From contig CM048848.1 of NCBI GenBank assembly GCA_026545225.1, forward strand, positions 26,204,806 through 26,268,805: 64,000 bases of DNA, given 5' to 3'. How positions within the stretch are numbered: the stretch's first letter is position 1; every line of letters begins with the position of its first letter. The notes beneath the pieces were generated by a model. That model ran no database searches and was not told the origin of the DNA. It saw only the letters and a program-made list of their open reading frames with translations. Source of the stretch: Cornus controversa (taxonomy: Eukaryota; Streptophyta; Magnoliopsida; Cornales; Cornaceae). This document shows positions 1 through 11,305 of this stretch, piece after piece. The translations under genes and the position numbers were made by a program.

Positions 1-164
1 GATGATATTGATGAATGTATGGAGGAATTTGTTTCATCCTCTATATCTTGAAACTCCCTGGAGGTATGTAAGTCTTTTATGACTTTGAGAACATTAATGA
101 TGAAGGGTTGTGTGAAGAAGTGCATGCTATGCTGGAAGTGGATGCTATTTAGAATACTCCACCA

Positions 165-1943
165 TTGAGAATTCCAATTGAGCCACTACCTTTTCTCTCT
201 AGCACTCCCTTAGTGCCTTCATTGGAGTCCCCTCCAGAATTAGAGTTGAAGCCTTTGCCTGACAAATTGAAGTATGTATTCTTGGGGGCACAGAAAACTC
301 TTCCTGTTATAATTGCCTCTGATCTGACAGAAATTCAAGAGAAGAGCTTAGTAGAGGTTTTATACCAACATCGTGAAGCAATTGGATGGAGTGTTACTGA
401 TCTTAAGGGCATTGATCCCTCAGTTTGCATGCACAAAATCCAGTTGGAAGAAGGATGTAAGCCAACTAGAGAGGCACAGAGGCGACTGAACCCCAACATG
501 AAGGAGGTGGTAAAGAAAGAGGTTGTCAAGTTACTTGATGCAGGAATCATTTATCCAATTTCTGACAGCACATGGGTGAGTCCGACACAAGTGGTTCCAA
601 AGAAATCTGGTCTTACCATTGTCCCTAACTCCATGGGAGAGTTTGTTCCACAACGTACTGCCATAGGTTGCCGTGTTTGCATTGATTACAGAAAGCTTAA
701 TTCTATGACAAGGAAGGATCACTTCCCTCTTCCATTCATTGACCAAATACTTGAAAGGTTAGCTGGTCAGAGCTATTATTTCTTTCTGGATGGTTACTCT
801 GGTTATAACCAAGTAGCTATGGATCCAGAAGATCAAGAGAAGACCACTTTCACTTGTCCCTTTGGTACTTTTGCATATCGTCGTATGCCTTTTGGATTAT
901 GTAATGCTCCGGCTACATTCCAGAGGTGTATGATGGCCATCTTTTCTGACATGGTGGAAAAATTCTTGGAGGTGTTCATGGATGACTTCTCTATTTTTGG
1001 ATCATCCTTTGAACACTATTTGAGCAATTTATCATTTGTGCTTCAAAGGTGCCGAGAACGGAATTTGGTACTTAGTTGGGAGAAGAGCCATTTTATGGTG
1101 AAAGAAGGTATTGTATTGGGCTATATTGTTCCAGAGAGGGGCATTGAAGTTGATAAAGCAAAGATCGACCTAATTGCAACTCTGCCTCATCCAACTTCGG
1201 TAAGGCAAGTTCGATCTTTCTTAGGCCATGCCGGGTTCTATAGAAGATTCATCAAGGATTTCAGTAAAGTGGCTCGACCATTGTGCCATTTGTTATCTAA
1301 AGATGTTCCCTTTATCTTTGATGAAGATTGTGTGAAAGCTTTTGAAAAGCTTCGGTCTCTGTTATCCTCTGCACCAATTATGCAGTCTCCAAAATGGGCT
1401 GTACCTTTTGAAATCATGTGTGATGCCTCTGATTATGCAGTGGGAGCCGTGTTGGGACAAAGAGAAGAGAAACGACCACATGTCATCTATGACGCTAGTA
1501 AGACTCTCTCTGATGCCCAACTCAATTATACAACCACAGAGAAAGAGCTTCTAGCTGTACTGTTTGCCTTGGAAAAATTTCGTTCTTATTTATTGGGGTC
1601 CAAGGTGGTTGTCTACTCTGATCATGCAGCATTGAGACACTTATTGGCAAAGAAAGAAACCAAACTGCGTCTTATTCGGTGGATTTTATTGCTGCAAGAA
1701 TTTGATTTGGAAATAAAAGACAAAAAGGGGATGGAGAATGTGGTTGCGGATCATTTATCTCGAATCGAGTCTAAGCCGGTATTCGATGCATTACCTATTC
1801 GAGACTCATTTCTGGATGAGCAATTGTTTGAAACTACTTTGATGAAAGTTAATGGCCAAAGGTTGAAACATTGTGTGGAAGGATGTGTGCCAAGAAGAGA
1901 CGTAGAGTCCGTCGACTTGACGGATCCCGTCTATCCGACTTAA
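165..1943 (+). CDS. Fossil RT-RNase H region of Athila-type element A
   Basis: The open frame encodes the reverse transcriptase and RNase H part of a Ty3/gypsy polyprotein. Visible motifs are YRKLN near residue 174, [10 protein letters not shown] near 205, [12 protein letters not shown] near 243 and the polymerase active-site variant FMDDF near 270. The RNase H part has [15 protein letters not shown] near 416, a [19 protein letters not shown] stretch near 456, [11 protein letters not shown] near 484 and ADHLSR near 528. The [10 protein letters not shown] form with a long tether is typical of the plant Athila/Tat branch. The upstream limit is only where the open frame begins in the window; in the family this is part of a longer gag-pol product. 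It belongs to a broken element. Confidence 0.9.
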   Translation: MRIPIEPLPFLSSTPLVPSLESPPELELKPLPDKLKYVFLGAQKTLPVIIASDLTEIQEKSLVEVLYQHREAIGWSVTDLKGIDPSVCMHKIQLEEGCKPTREAQRRLNPNMKEVVKKEVVKLLDAGIIYPISDSTWVSPTQVVPKKSGLTIVPNSMGEFVPQRTAIGCRVCIDYRKLNSMTRKDHFPLPFIDQILERLAGQSYYFFLDGYSGYNQVAMDPEDQEKTTFTCPFGTFAYRRMPFGLCNAPATFQRCMMAIFSDMVEKFLEVFMDDFSIFGSSFEHYLSNLSFVLQRCRERNLVLSWEKSHFMVKEGIVLGYIVPERGIEVDKAKIDLIATLPHPTSVRQVRSFLGHAGFYRRFIKDFSKVARPLCHLLSKDVPFIFDEDCVKAFEKLRSLLSSAPIMQSPKWAVPFEIMCDASDYAVGAVLGQREEKRPHVIYDASKTLSDAQLNYTTTEKELLAVLFALEKFRSYLLGSKVVVYSDHAALRHLLAKKETKLRLIRWILLLQEFDLEIKDKKGMENVVADHLSRIESKPVFDALPIRDSFLDEQLFETTLMKVNGQRLKHCVEGCVPRRDVESVDLTDPVYPT

Positions 1944-2834
1944 TCCCTTCAGAGAGTCAATCGTCTCCTACAGACGTTAAATTGTAGGTTTTGTATGTAT
2001 TTCTATCCTTTAATTTCTTTAGTTTTCTTTGATTTTAAGTTTTAGTTTTAGTTTTTTTACTTTTTCTTTCAATTCTAGTTGCGTTTTAATATTTTTTCTT
2101 TGAGTTTTTGATGTATAAGTTGCTTCCGGAGGATGCCAAGAGGTGTACCGAGGTATTTGGACTCAAGACGGGTAAAAAATCGTGCTCTCGGTCGACCTTG
2201 GGCGATGGAGACTGAAAAATATCAAGTCTCAGTCGAACTTGGGCGATGGAGGGTCCAACAGGCTTCCAGGAGGGGGATCGATCGCCCCAAACAAGGGGGA
2301 TCGATCGCCCCATGCATTTTCTCAAGGATCCCCACCAGCAGGTGGGCGATCGATCACCCAATCCAAGGGGGATCGATCGCCCAAGGGTATTGAAGGGCTG
2401 GCCGAGAATCCTCCTTATATATGGACACCCACTCCTCCTATGTTGTTACTACTTGCATCCTAGACCTCTTTGAACTCCAATTCAAGTCCTACATCATCCG
2501 GAAAACTAATTTCTTCAATTAGTGATTATTATACAAGAATTCAACATTGATCAACATCAACTTCAACATCAAATTGGATCAAAAAATAACTAGTTCTCAA
2601 AGGAAGCTCACACTTTTTCAAGTTCAACATCAAAGTAAGTGACGTTTTTCCTTGAAGAAATTGTTCAAATCTTTTTGAGGGCTTTTGAAGACCAAGTTTG
2701 GAGGATCAATTTGGTGCATTTACTTGTTCGATTTGGGTGGAAAAATTGCCAAAAAGAGGACGTTGAAGGGTACAAGTTAATTGTGCACGCCAAGTGTTCG
2801 ATTTAATTCCTCAACCACACTTTTTCTACTTCTA
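1944..2834 (+). other. Spacer of element A with GATCGATC near-palindromes
   Basis: This non-coding spacer of element A lies between RNase H and the extra ORF. It holds four near-palindromes built on GATCGATC flanked by G-runs and C-runs, at about 2272-2288, 2295-2311, 2343-2360 and 2367-2383. A TATA-like stretch (cttatatatgg) follows at about 2415. Short open frames crossing the repeats in several frames are by-products of the repeat and are not called. Confidence 0.6.
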
Positions 2835-4066
2835 TGGCACCAAAGAGAGCAAGTCACCAAGATGCTTCAAGTTCACGTAATCCTCGCCGAGCGAGGCATG
2901 ATCCAACCACAGGTTCTTCACAATCTCGCCGAGACGGTATTCAAGAGAGATGGCATCCAAGGGCGTTGAACTTTGAAACAACATTTGACATAGCCTAACT
3001 TTATGGTATGTTTCCTGAGACACGATGGGGGATTTCCGACATCTGTCGTCGTCGGTCGGCATCCATTTTTGTTCCACTCTCATCTATCATTTACCCGAGG
3101 CTTGTCAAGGTATTTTATCAGAACTTAATGCCGAAACCTGATGAGCGGGATGTGCTTACTTCTTCCGTAGATGGAACAATAGTTCGGGTGGACATGTCAT
3201 CCATTGCCATTGCCATGGGTTGTCCTCATGAATGCCCAGCTAATTTATCTCATATCTATACTCCTCTACCCGACGAGTTGTCGGTAGACAATGTGGTTGC
3301 ACGATTATGTGCCAACCAATTTTCCGGGCCAAAAAGAAATACAGCTTCAAAGTCTTCAATGCCAAATCATTTATGGTTCCTTGACGCTGTGCTACTCAAG
3401 AATGTATGTCCAATTGGACATAAAACTGAAAGACGTCAAGAGTTCCTTCGATCATTATATGCTATACATTTTGGGCATTGGCTGTCATTCCCACAGATTG
3501 TCTGGGGCCAGATGGAGAAATTCTATTCCAAAGTTGTGGCCAAGGTACCAGATAGTGCAAGTGACAGGGAGTTTCCATTCCCTACTATCATTCACCAGTT
3601 GCTTGTGTCACAGGGGTATGCAGTCCATGAGGACGAGCTTGCCTTTCCACATGATCTTCATTATGGCATGCATGACTGGAACCTGAGTCGATCTCATATG
3701 GATCAGAGAGTCATAGCGGCGCCTGGTGAGGTATCTTGCTTGGCCCAGGGAGGAGAGCATGTAGATATACCACCACCGGTGGAAGATCCAGAGGAGATGG
3801 AGGCAGAGGAAGAGGAAGTGCAGGCACAGGCTGGTGGTCATGATTATCAATATTTAGAAGGGCAGATTGCTGGGTTGACAGCCCAGTTTGGCACCCTACA
3901 GACAGAGGTCTCCACACAGTTTGGTGCATTGAGAACAGAGATGGCGGATCACTTTCGTGACACTCACCAAGAGCAACTAGAGATGAGGAGAATGATGCGT
4001 GCACTGATGCGCCAAGCAAACTTGGATCCGGATGCTCAGTCTACCACATCCTTGACAGGAAGGTAA
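2835..4066 (+). CDS. Fossil extra (env-position) ORF of element A, 'putative plant transposon protein' type
   Basis: Coding-like sequence begins near 2835 (MAPKRAS, then a Ser/Arg-rich stretch) and the longest open frame is 3008-4066. The translation contains IIYPRLVKVFYQNL and a DGTIVRVDMSSIAIAMG stretch. This is the pattern of the plant 'putative transposon protein' domain found as an extra ORF in Athila and related Ty3 elements. The C-terminal third is Glu-rich and heptad-like (about residues 260-340), so a coiled coil is likely. No clear transmembrane segment is visible, so calling it an envelope protein would be only positional. It belongs to a broken element, with about one or two breaks in this part. 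Confidence 0.6.
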
Positions 4067-5724
4067 CCATCTTTTGTAATTTATTTTATTTTTAGCTTTT
4101 ATTCTTCTATTTATTTTTCTTTTTGTAGTTAGATTTTTATTCTTATAAAATAAAAAAAAATAAAAAAAAAATTTTGAAAAATGAAAAAAAAAATTTATTT
4201 TTTGTTTTAGGATTTTTCTCTTTCATATTTATTTTCACCCATACTATTTTTACTTGATCTTTGGGGTATAGTGGTTTGTTTTGACAGGTTGAAACATCCC
4301 AGTTTGGGGGTGTGCTTGCATTGCCTTCGTGCTAGTGATGTACTCTATTTTCTTTCCACTACTCCATGATCTCGGTAATATCGTTCTTACTCTTCTCTAT
4401 GCTTTGATTGATAGTCCATTGAGGACAATGTACAGTTTAAGTTTGGGGGTGAGGCGATGCTTATTTTTGTGCTTTATTGCATATGGGGGAAATTTGTGTG
4501 AAATTCTTCTTGTATTAGGATTTTTATTTATTTTATTTTCTTAGTTTGTTTTTATTTTATTTTGTTTTGTTTTTAGATAGAATGTTTTGACATTATTCAA
4601 GGGATTAATACCTTATGTAGGTGCTTAACTTGCAATTTTTGAGTATGTTTTAAATTTTTGAAAACTATGGTTTGAGTTATGTGGTTTTAATCATGGTTTG
4701 CAATAACATGTTTGGAGTGATTAATTTTAGTTTCCTTACATGCACAAACACACTAGCATAATCTTGTGGGGTATAAACCTATGTTTTGAGTTATTGAGTT
4801 ACATATGCTTGATATTAATTAGTATCTCTTGAGAATGAGTACCGATGATATGTTATACTTGACTTCAATGAAAAAAGAAAGAAAAGAAGTGAAAAAAAAA
4901 AAAGAAAAATGTGTTGAATAAGCACATAAATTTGATCCTTTTCATGAGTAACCGGGCCTCTATGCCTCAGGAAGCACGGAGTGTTCGCGTCAAAAGTGAA
5001 AGGGTTAGAAAAGATGAGCATTGGTTGTCTTGACTTGTAGCCTTACTGATTCGAGTAATTAGGTCTTCGGGGTATCTTAAAGCCTAGTGCCCTAAAGCCA
5101 TCTGGTTTGGGAGTCACTAACTGAAAGCTTGCTACATGGATCTTTCAGAAAGCTTAATAAATCAAGACATTGCACAACCAATAAAGTAATGAAAAAAAAA
5201 TAATAAAAAAAAAATGGAAAAGTCATGTATTCATGTTGGGAAGTATGATTTCAATAAGGGGAGCTAATGAGTTGAAGGTGTATGTGCCTTAATAGATTCA
5301 GAGCTTGGTTATACTACATAAGAGGACTGCTAGTTCACTTTACACGAGGGAGCTAGAGTTGATTATTTTGAGATATGTTGATGTGAATTATGCATGAGGA
5401 CCATTGATTTGAATTATGAAATTTGAAAATTTGAAAATATTCTTGAATACTAGTTTGTAACTATGTATTGTAATCTTCTTCTTGAATTAATGTTGAAACA
5501 GAATTTTGAATGTTTGTGGGTAACATTTCTGGAAACCCTCATGAGACTATACTCATCCACTAGGGGGAACCTAGGGGTTTAAAGGCTTGTTGCATATGCT
5601 AAATGCAATCGTTTCTCCCACGAAAGTGGAGTTGGGTAGTTTAGTTAGTATTTAGTAGTTTCTTTTGTTTTAGTTTTGTTTTATTCTATTGGTAAGGGAC
5701 TAGCAATATGTAAGTTTGGGGGTG
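4067..5724 (+). other. 3' non-coding region and polypurine tract of element A
   Basis: A long AT-rich non-coding stretch follows the extra ORF. The motif agtttgggggtg recurs (near 4300, 4440 and 5711), and its last copy directly precedes the LTR start at 5725, so it is the likely polypurine tract. No gene is seen. Confidence 0.6.
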
Positions 5725-6548
5725 TGATTCGGCGTTGAATGTTACGCATTCTAGCCTCTTAACTTATGTATTTTATTCTCTTAGTGATAGATTATTTAGT
5801 TATTTCACTTTGTTTTAGTGTTTTCTGTATTTTCAGGGCCTCAATGATTATTTCAGTTAAAACCGTGCTTTTTGGTTTTTAAAGAATACATCCAAGATAG
5901 TGAGATGAAGCCTACATCAAGGAGATTCACTCAACCATTTATTTCAACTCAAATCAGCTCAAGAAAAAGGTCCAAGAGAATTACAGCTGCTTAAGAAGGT
6001 TTCGGGCCTGAAGCCCAAATCTGTGCATAATGCAGTCTTAATCCCGTTTTGGAAAACGGACCAGAAGTCTTATTTCCGAGCCTCAAATCGACATTATTTT
6101 CACTTTGGGTTGAACGAAATTTGATTCTGCACACTTTTGTATTTCACGAAAATTCCATAAATCGGAATTCTAGTGGGTCAAAAGTCGGGCCGAAGTCAGC
6201 AGGAAAAACCCACCTGATTAGTGCTGCGGGAAACCCTAATTTATTCCTAATTGGATTAGGACTTTGGTGTATTCTCTTGGGGAATAAAGTGAGGACTTGG
6301 AGGCTGAATTGGGGGGAGATTAGACAGAGAGATTGGAGAGTCTGAGAGAGCCGAAGAGAACAGAAACATATTGCAGAGCCATTGGAGAACGAAGTCATAC
6401 GCGTAATTCAGAAAGATGATGTCTTCTTCCTCAATAGTTGAAGCTTCTTCTTCTACCATGAGCGGCTAGTTCATCCACTAGGGTTTTGATGTAACCCTAA
6501 AAAAGCATCAATGGTTTGATTGGTTTAATTATTGGGGACCTTTATATA
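5725..6548 (+). repeat. 3' LTR of element A, 5' part only
   Basis: The sequence starts TGATTCGGCG right after the polypurine tract. It matches, by eye along its whole length, the minus-strand solo LTR at 40766-42201. It stops at 6548, where another LTR starting TGATAAGTGTTC begins; the rest of this LTR is not seen in the window. The homologous point in the solo LTR is near 41484. Confidence 0.8.
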
Positions 6549-7982
6549 TGATAAGTGTTCAATTCTATGCATTTGAACCCTCTTTATTGCATATGTTAGT
6601 TTCGTTTTTGCGTTTACCGAGATATATTTACGGTATTTTTGTATTTTTGATGTTTTGCAGGTATTGGAGTAAATGGAGCAAAGTTGGAAGCTTTCTGCAG
6701 TCAAGAGAAGAAATCAGAAAATGTGCCAAGGCATCTCGATCAATCGAGATGTGGCTTTCGATTAATCGAAATCTCGATTGATCGAGATCTCATTTCGATT
6801 GATCAAAATCTCGATCAATCGAGATTCTATCTCGATCAATCGAAATTCTGCAGAGTCCACTTGGCCACTTGCTCACCTGCCCTCCCATTTGCAACAAAAT
6901 CCCCCTTTTTGCACGACTTAGGGGGATTGTCTGACTTGAACAAGACTTTTGGGGGCCTTCTTGATACAAGAGATATATATAATGATATATATATATATAT
7001 ATGGTGGGCCCAAGGTTGAAAAGGAAGCAAAAAAAGCACACAAAAAGGAGCATTTCTCTCATATATAGGAGATATCTCAAAATACACAGGAGGAGAGATC
7101 AGCAGAGAGACCTTCGGGAGAGGAAGAGGAGAGCTGAACCAGACCAAGAAGCTTCATTCTCTTCATCAATGGAAGGGTGCAAGGCAACCATAATCAACTA
7201 ACTCTTCTACTAGGGTGTTGGTTTCAACCCCTAGCCATGTAAACTTGTTCATCTTTGTAGCTCTTGGGATTTATACTTAAATGTTGATTATTTAGCCTAG
7301 TGATTATGTACACAAATACATCTCTTCTATATATTCATTTGATTTGGAATGTATTCTTGTCTTATAATAGATTTTGTCACTTGAATGCACAACATTTGCA
7401 CATTCCACAAGAAGTGCAAATGATGGCTAGATAATGGTGTTTAAATGAATGTGTGATGCTAGTTTGTATAGACCATGCCAAGACAAGGTAGTTTGGAGAC
7501 ATGTAGTGTTCAATTAGAGAGTAGAGTAATTAGGTAGTTAGTTAGGTTGAAAAGCTATGCTTGTTGAAGATGGACTATGATAGGTTAGCACACTCATTGA
7601 TCTTTTGATATGTCATTGAGGTCACAAGCCTAATGACATTGTTAGGCATTTAATTAATGAATCCCATGCTTGCTACACTTATGAACATGTGAATGGTTAG
7701 TGGTGGAAACCAACCCTAGTTCTCTCTCTCAACCTTACTCTTTAATTTCATTGTCATTTCATTTATGCAATAGTTTTTAAACACAAAACCAAAAATCTGT
7801 TTTCTTAGAATTAAAGTAGAATTAATCTTCCCTTAAGACAATTGCGACTAGTCCTCGTGGGATCGATACCCTCTATATAGAACCTTATCTACAAAGATTC
7901 ATGCTCTTGCGAGTGGTTAAATTATATTTTGATAAAAAGGGCAAAATTAAGCTTACAATATAATTTAGTTCCGACCACATCA
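6549..7982 (+). repeat. 5' LTR of element B
   Basis: The sequence begins TGATAAGTG and ends CACATCA, six bases before the primer site, giving 1434 bp, about the same length as the solo LTR at 40766. It carries a cluster of TCGATCAATCGA-type palindromes at about 6737-6850, an (AT)n tract near 6980-7003 and a TATA-like site near 7058. The short open frames here are products of these repeats. Confidence 0.8.
6737..6850. repeat. Cluster of short palindromes (CTCGATCAATCGAG / TTTCGATYRATCGAAA)
   Basis: About seven closely spaced 14-18 bp palindromes or near-palindromes with core CGATYRATCG occur here, for example ATCTCGATCAATCGAGAT. The same words occur in the LTRs of the unrelated element at 30067-40330. 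Confidence 0.85.
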
Positions 7983-7988
7983 AAATTT

Positions 7989-8006
7989 TGGCGCCGTTGC
8001 CGGGGA
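7989..8006 (+). promoter_or_regulatory. Primer-binding site of element B (tRNA-Asp type)
   Basis: The word TGGCGCCGTTGCCGGGGA, six bases after the LTR end, is the standard primer-binding sequence of plant Athila/Tat elements, usually assigned to tRNA-Asp. Confidence 0.85.
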
Positions 8007-8269
8007 CTACGGTTTAATTGTTGCCATTGGAAGATTAAATCTGGTTTAATTCTTAGGCTAGAAATTCTTTCATTCTTTTTTGTATATATCTTGTTCTTAT
8101 ATCTCAAACTTCTTGATTTTAGGTATACCACATAGCGGGCATCTAGAAGAATTCAATTTGGAACCCTTTGTGAGTATAACTTCAAAAATTGGTGGTTTGA
8201 GTTCACTCACATTCTTTTGTATATATTATTGCTACTTTGTGTATAGAGGTGTTGTTCAATTGTTAATGC

Positions 8270-10453
8270 ATGCTAGGTAGACGGTCATTGTCACTTCCTT
8301 TGCTTCCTTGTAATAGTGAACTTGAACGAACACTTAGACAACGTAGAGGAACCTCTAGGGACCCTATTTTGCCTAGGACTGAAAACATGGATCCAAATGA
8401 GAGACAACCTCCCGGTCTACCTCCTTTTAATCATGAACAACCACCTCCACCACCACCTCCTCAAGGAGAGTTGCTTATGGACTTTTACCTTCCGACTACA
8501 TTTGAAGTACCTTCATGTATTCAATTTCCGGATGTAGCGGCAAATCAATTTGAAATAAAGTCCTCCACCATCAATCTTCTTAATAGCTTCCACGGTCTTC
8601 CTAATGAGGATCCATACCGGCACTTAGATTACTTCCTTTCCGTGTGTTCCACCATTCGTGTACCACACTTTACGGAGGATGATCTAAAGCTACGTATGTT
8701 TCCCTTTTCCCTAAAAGATAAGGCTAGAAGTTGGTTCAATTCCCTAGAACCCAACTCAATCCATTCTTGGGCGGAGATGCAAATAGAGTTCTTGAAAAAA
8801 TACTTCCCAATGGGTAAGACAAGTGATATTCTGCGAGCAATCACCGGATTCACCCAAATTGACCAAGAACAGTTCCATGAGATGTGGGAGAGGTTAAAAG
8901 ATCTTTTAAAATCATGTCCGCATCATGCTGTCCCAAAATGGCAGCTAGTGCAAAGTTTTTATGATGGGGTGAGTGAGCAACATAGACAAATGATAGACTC
9001 CGCGTGTGGGGGTGGGTAACTTTTGAAAAGCCCCGATGAGGCATGGAAACTTTTTCAAACCCTAAGCAACAATTCAGCTCAACGCTCCTCCACTAGGAAA
9101 GGGAAGGCCACCCAACCTTGTAGAGGAGTGCATGAGATTTCACGGGTAGATGAGGTAGCCATGCAAGTAGAAGCCTTGTCCCGAAAAATGGATTTAATCA
9201 TAAAAAATGGGCTGCCTACTCCAAACCAATCTGTCCAAAATCAGGAGGGGTGTTCGTTTTGCTATAGCACTTCGCATTTTGTGCGAGATTGTCCTATTGC
9301 CGGGCAATCTCCCGATTATGCTCAAGAGCAAGCGAATGCTTTGTACGCTAAACAAATGAATGATCCATATTCGAACACGTACAATCCTGGTTACAAGAAC
9401 CATCCAGCTTTTTCATGGAAGAATCAAGAATCAAGTCCCTCTTTCCAAGGGCAAAGTTCTTTTAATTCCCAATCTCAACAGCCTCATTATAGGCCAAACC
9501 CTCAACCTTACAATCAAAGATCTAATTACCAACAACCACCACCTCCTCCAAGAAGCCAAAGCTTTGAAGAACGAGTGATAAGCAATCTTGAGGCCAACAC
9601 CCGCTTATTGCAAACTCACTCTCAATCAATCTCTAATCTTGAAGCCAATGCTCAATCTATGGCTAGGTTAGAAGCTCAAATCGGGCAACTAGCTAATGCC
9701 TTATATAGAAGGGAGGAAGGTAAGTTGCCGAGTCAACCGGTGGCGAATCCCAAAGGTGTCCATATGATTGAAGATCCATCATCTTCAACTTGTAATGCTC
9801 CTCCAGAGCACGTTCAATCAATCACAACCTTGAGGAGTGGTAAAATCATTAACTCCAAGGTAGGGGAGGAAGAGAGAAAGGAATTCCAAGAGCAACCTAA
9901 AAATTCAAAAGAATCCCAATTAAATCCAAATTTGCAAAATACCCCTTTAAATCCAAAAGGAAAGGCAAGTGAAGTTGTGTCATCATCGATTCCAAATCTT
10001 GACACCTCTTATGAACCTCCGGTTCTTTTTCCTTAACGATTGAAGGAACCTTCTCATTTCGGGAAGCAAGGAGAGAAAATCCAAGACATGATGGAGATCT
10101 TCAAACAAGTAAAGATCAATCTCCCTCTCCTTGATGCTATTCGACAAATTCCCTCTTATGCGAAATTCTTGAAGGACTTATGCACTCAAAAGCGCAAATC
10201 TAGGAATAAAGTTCCTAAGAAAGTCCTCTTAACTGAGCACATAAGCTCCATTTTCCAACACCAAGCCCCTCCTAAATTCAAAGATCCGGGTGCTCCGACC
10301 ATTTCGTGCACCATCGGAAATCAATCTTTTGAAAAAGCACTTCTTGATCTAGGGGCTAGTGTCAACTTGCTCCCATTCTCAGTTTACCAACAACTAGGTT
10401 TGGGGGAACTCAAGCATACCTGCTCTTTTTGTATTAGAATGATTTTGGTTTAA
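8270..10453 (+). CDS. Fossil gag and start of protease of element B
   Basis: Athila-type gag: a proline-rich N-terminus (near 8440), the retrotransposon gag core with ARSWFNSLEP and FLKKYFPMGKTS (about 8725-8820), a CCHC zinc knuckle (CSFCYSTSHFVRDC, about 9250-9295), then a Gln/Asn-rich stretch and a coiled-coil-like segment. Near 10345 comes the protease active-site region LLDLGASVNLLPFSVY; the DLGAS form is usual for Athila. In the family gag packages the element RNA and the protease matures the polyprotein. This copy is broken (about two or three breaks) and its homology ends near 10415. Confidence 0.85.
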
Positions 10454-10953
10454 ATTAATATATATTTTTTTCTTGCCAATGAACATGATGTTAGGTTCAT
10501 GTATGTGGGTATGTTACTGGTATATTGTTGGTGTGAGAGAAGGAGCATGCAAATTAAAGGTTTGCATGTGGTGTTAAGTGAGTGGTTGGTAGCTTGTGTG
10601 TGTATATATATATATATATCGGTGTTATGTACGTAAGTATGTGGTAGATAGTAATCTGATGGAGTTGTTATGGCAGCACTTGAGTGGTATCATTTTAATT
10701 TGAATACTACTTATGCTATGTTCCGACTTAATTTTTTTGAAATAAAATTTATTAAAATATTATTATTTTTTGTTAATAGAAATCTAGAGAAAGTGTTGTA
10801 AAGTCAAATTCTCAAAATCATGTAATTAGTTAAAATGCTGGCGTGTTTAGCTAAAATGATGATGTTACTCCACATAATTTCAATATGGAGAACCAAATTT
10901 AGAGAAGCAATCAGATTTCTTCTATTCTCTTTACACTTTGTTTCATTTGTAAG
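10416..10953. other. AT-rich DNA, no gene seen
   Basis: Unrelated to the element on its left. It contains a (TA)n tract near 10603-10618 and nothing coding that I can support. Confidence 0.5.
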
Positions 10954-11112
10954 GGGTAATTCTACAATACCCTGGGGATTCCTTAAATGTAGGAATCAAC
11001 CAATAATAAAACTCCTTTTTTCTATTATTATAGTAACAAATAAAAATTGAAATTTTATTAGTGGTGGGATTCCCCCAATACACGAAATTCCCGTGGTATA
11101 CAATAATTTCTC
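10954..11112. mobile_element. MITE 1 (about 160 bp, inverted-repeat ends)
   Basis: The left end GGGGTAATTCTACAATACC is roughly the inverse of the right end ggtatacaataatttctc, giving imperfect terminal inverted repeats of about 25 bp. Flanks are catttgtaa on the left and cattttgtaa on the right, a candidate 9-bp target duplication with one indel. That size would suit a Mutator-type MITE. There is no coding capacity. Confidence 0.5.
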
Positions 11113-11143
11113 ATTTTGTAAGAGGGATGGCAGCCTCTACTTT

Positions 11144-11305
11144 AGGAGTAATTCTATAATACTCCAGAATTTCTTAATTTTAAGAATCCCACCATTAATA
11201 AATTATTATTTTTTATTATTATAAAAAGTCATAAAAAAATGGAATCATCTTAGTATAGTTATTCTCTAATACAAAGAATCTCCGGCGTATTTAATAATAT
11301 CTCCT
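11144..11305. mobile_element. MITE 2, related to MITE 1
   Basis: The left end AGGAGTAATTCTATAATAC and the inverse right end (rttttaataatatctcct pattern) form imperfect terminal inverted repeats. Sequence and length (about 162 bp) resemble MITE 1, only about 30 bp away. No clear target duplication was found. Confidence 0.5.

Larger units (their letters stand above)
1..6548 (+). mobile_element. Athila-type Ty3/gypsy element A, 3' portion (fossil)
   Basis: This is the 3' part of a Ty3/gypsy LTR retrotransposon of the Athila/Tat group; its 5' part lies outside the window. Parts seen in order are reverse transcriptase and RNase H (165-1943), a spacer with GATCGATC near-palindromes (about 2266-2385), an extra ORF in the env position (about 2835-4066), a long 3' non-coding stretch, a polypurine tract at 5711-5724 and the start of the 3' LTR at 5725. 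I recognise no integrase part. The LTR is cut at 6548 by the insertion of a second Athila-type element. A solo LTR at 40766-42201 is clearly the same LTR family. The element is broken and looks old. The lineage call rests on RT motifs and the LTR/PPT layout. Confidence 0.85.
6549..10415 (+). mobile_element. Athila-type Ty3/gypsy element B, 5' portion, nested in the LTR of element A (fossil)
   Basis: A second Athila-type element is inserted in the LTR of element A. Parts are a complete-looking 5' LTR (6549-7982), a primer site at 7989-8006, a leader, gag (about 8380-10030) and the beginning of an aspartic protease (about 10040-10415). Homology to Athila ends near 10415, where unrelated AT-rich DNA starts; no RT, integrase or 3' LTR of this copy is in the window. 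The element is broken, with a few breaks in gag/protease, and is of moderate to old age. Confidence 0.85.

Noticed and set aside
2133-2473. Overlapping open frames with GDRSP/GGSIAP-like repeats
   Set aside because: The repeats come from the GATCGATC DNA units read in different frames; no coding signal beyond that.
3008-4066. A true envelope protein for element A
   Set aside because: The position fits, but I see no signal peptide, transmembrane helix or fusion-like segment. The family resemblance is to the plant transposon-protein domain.
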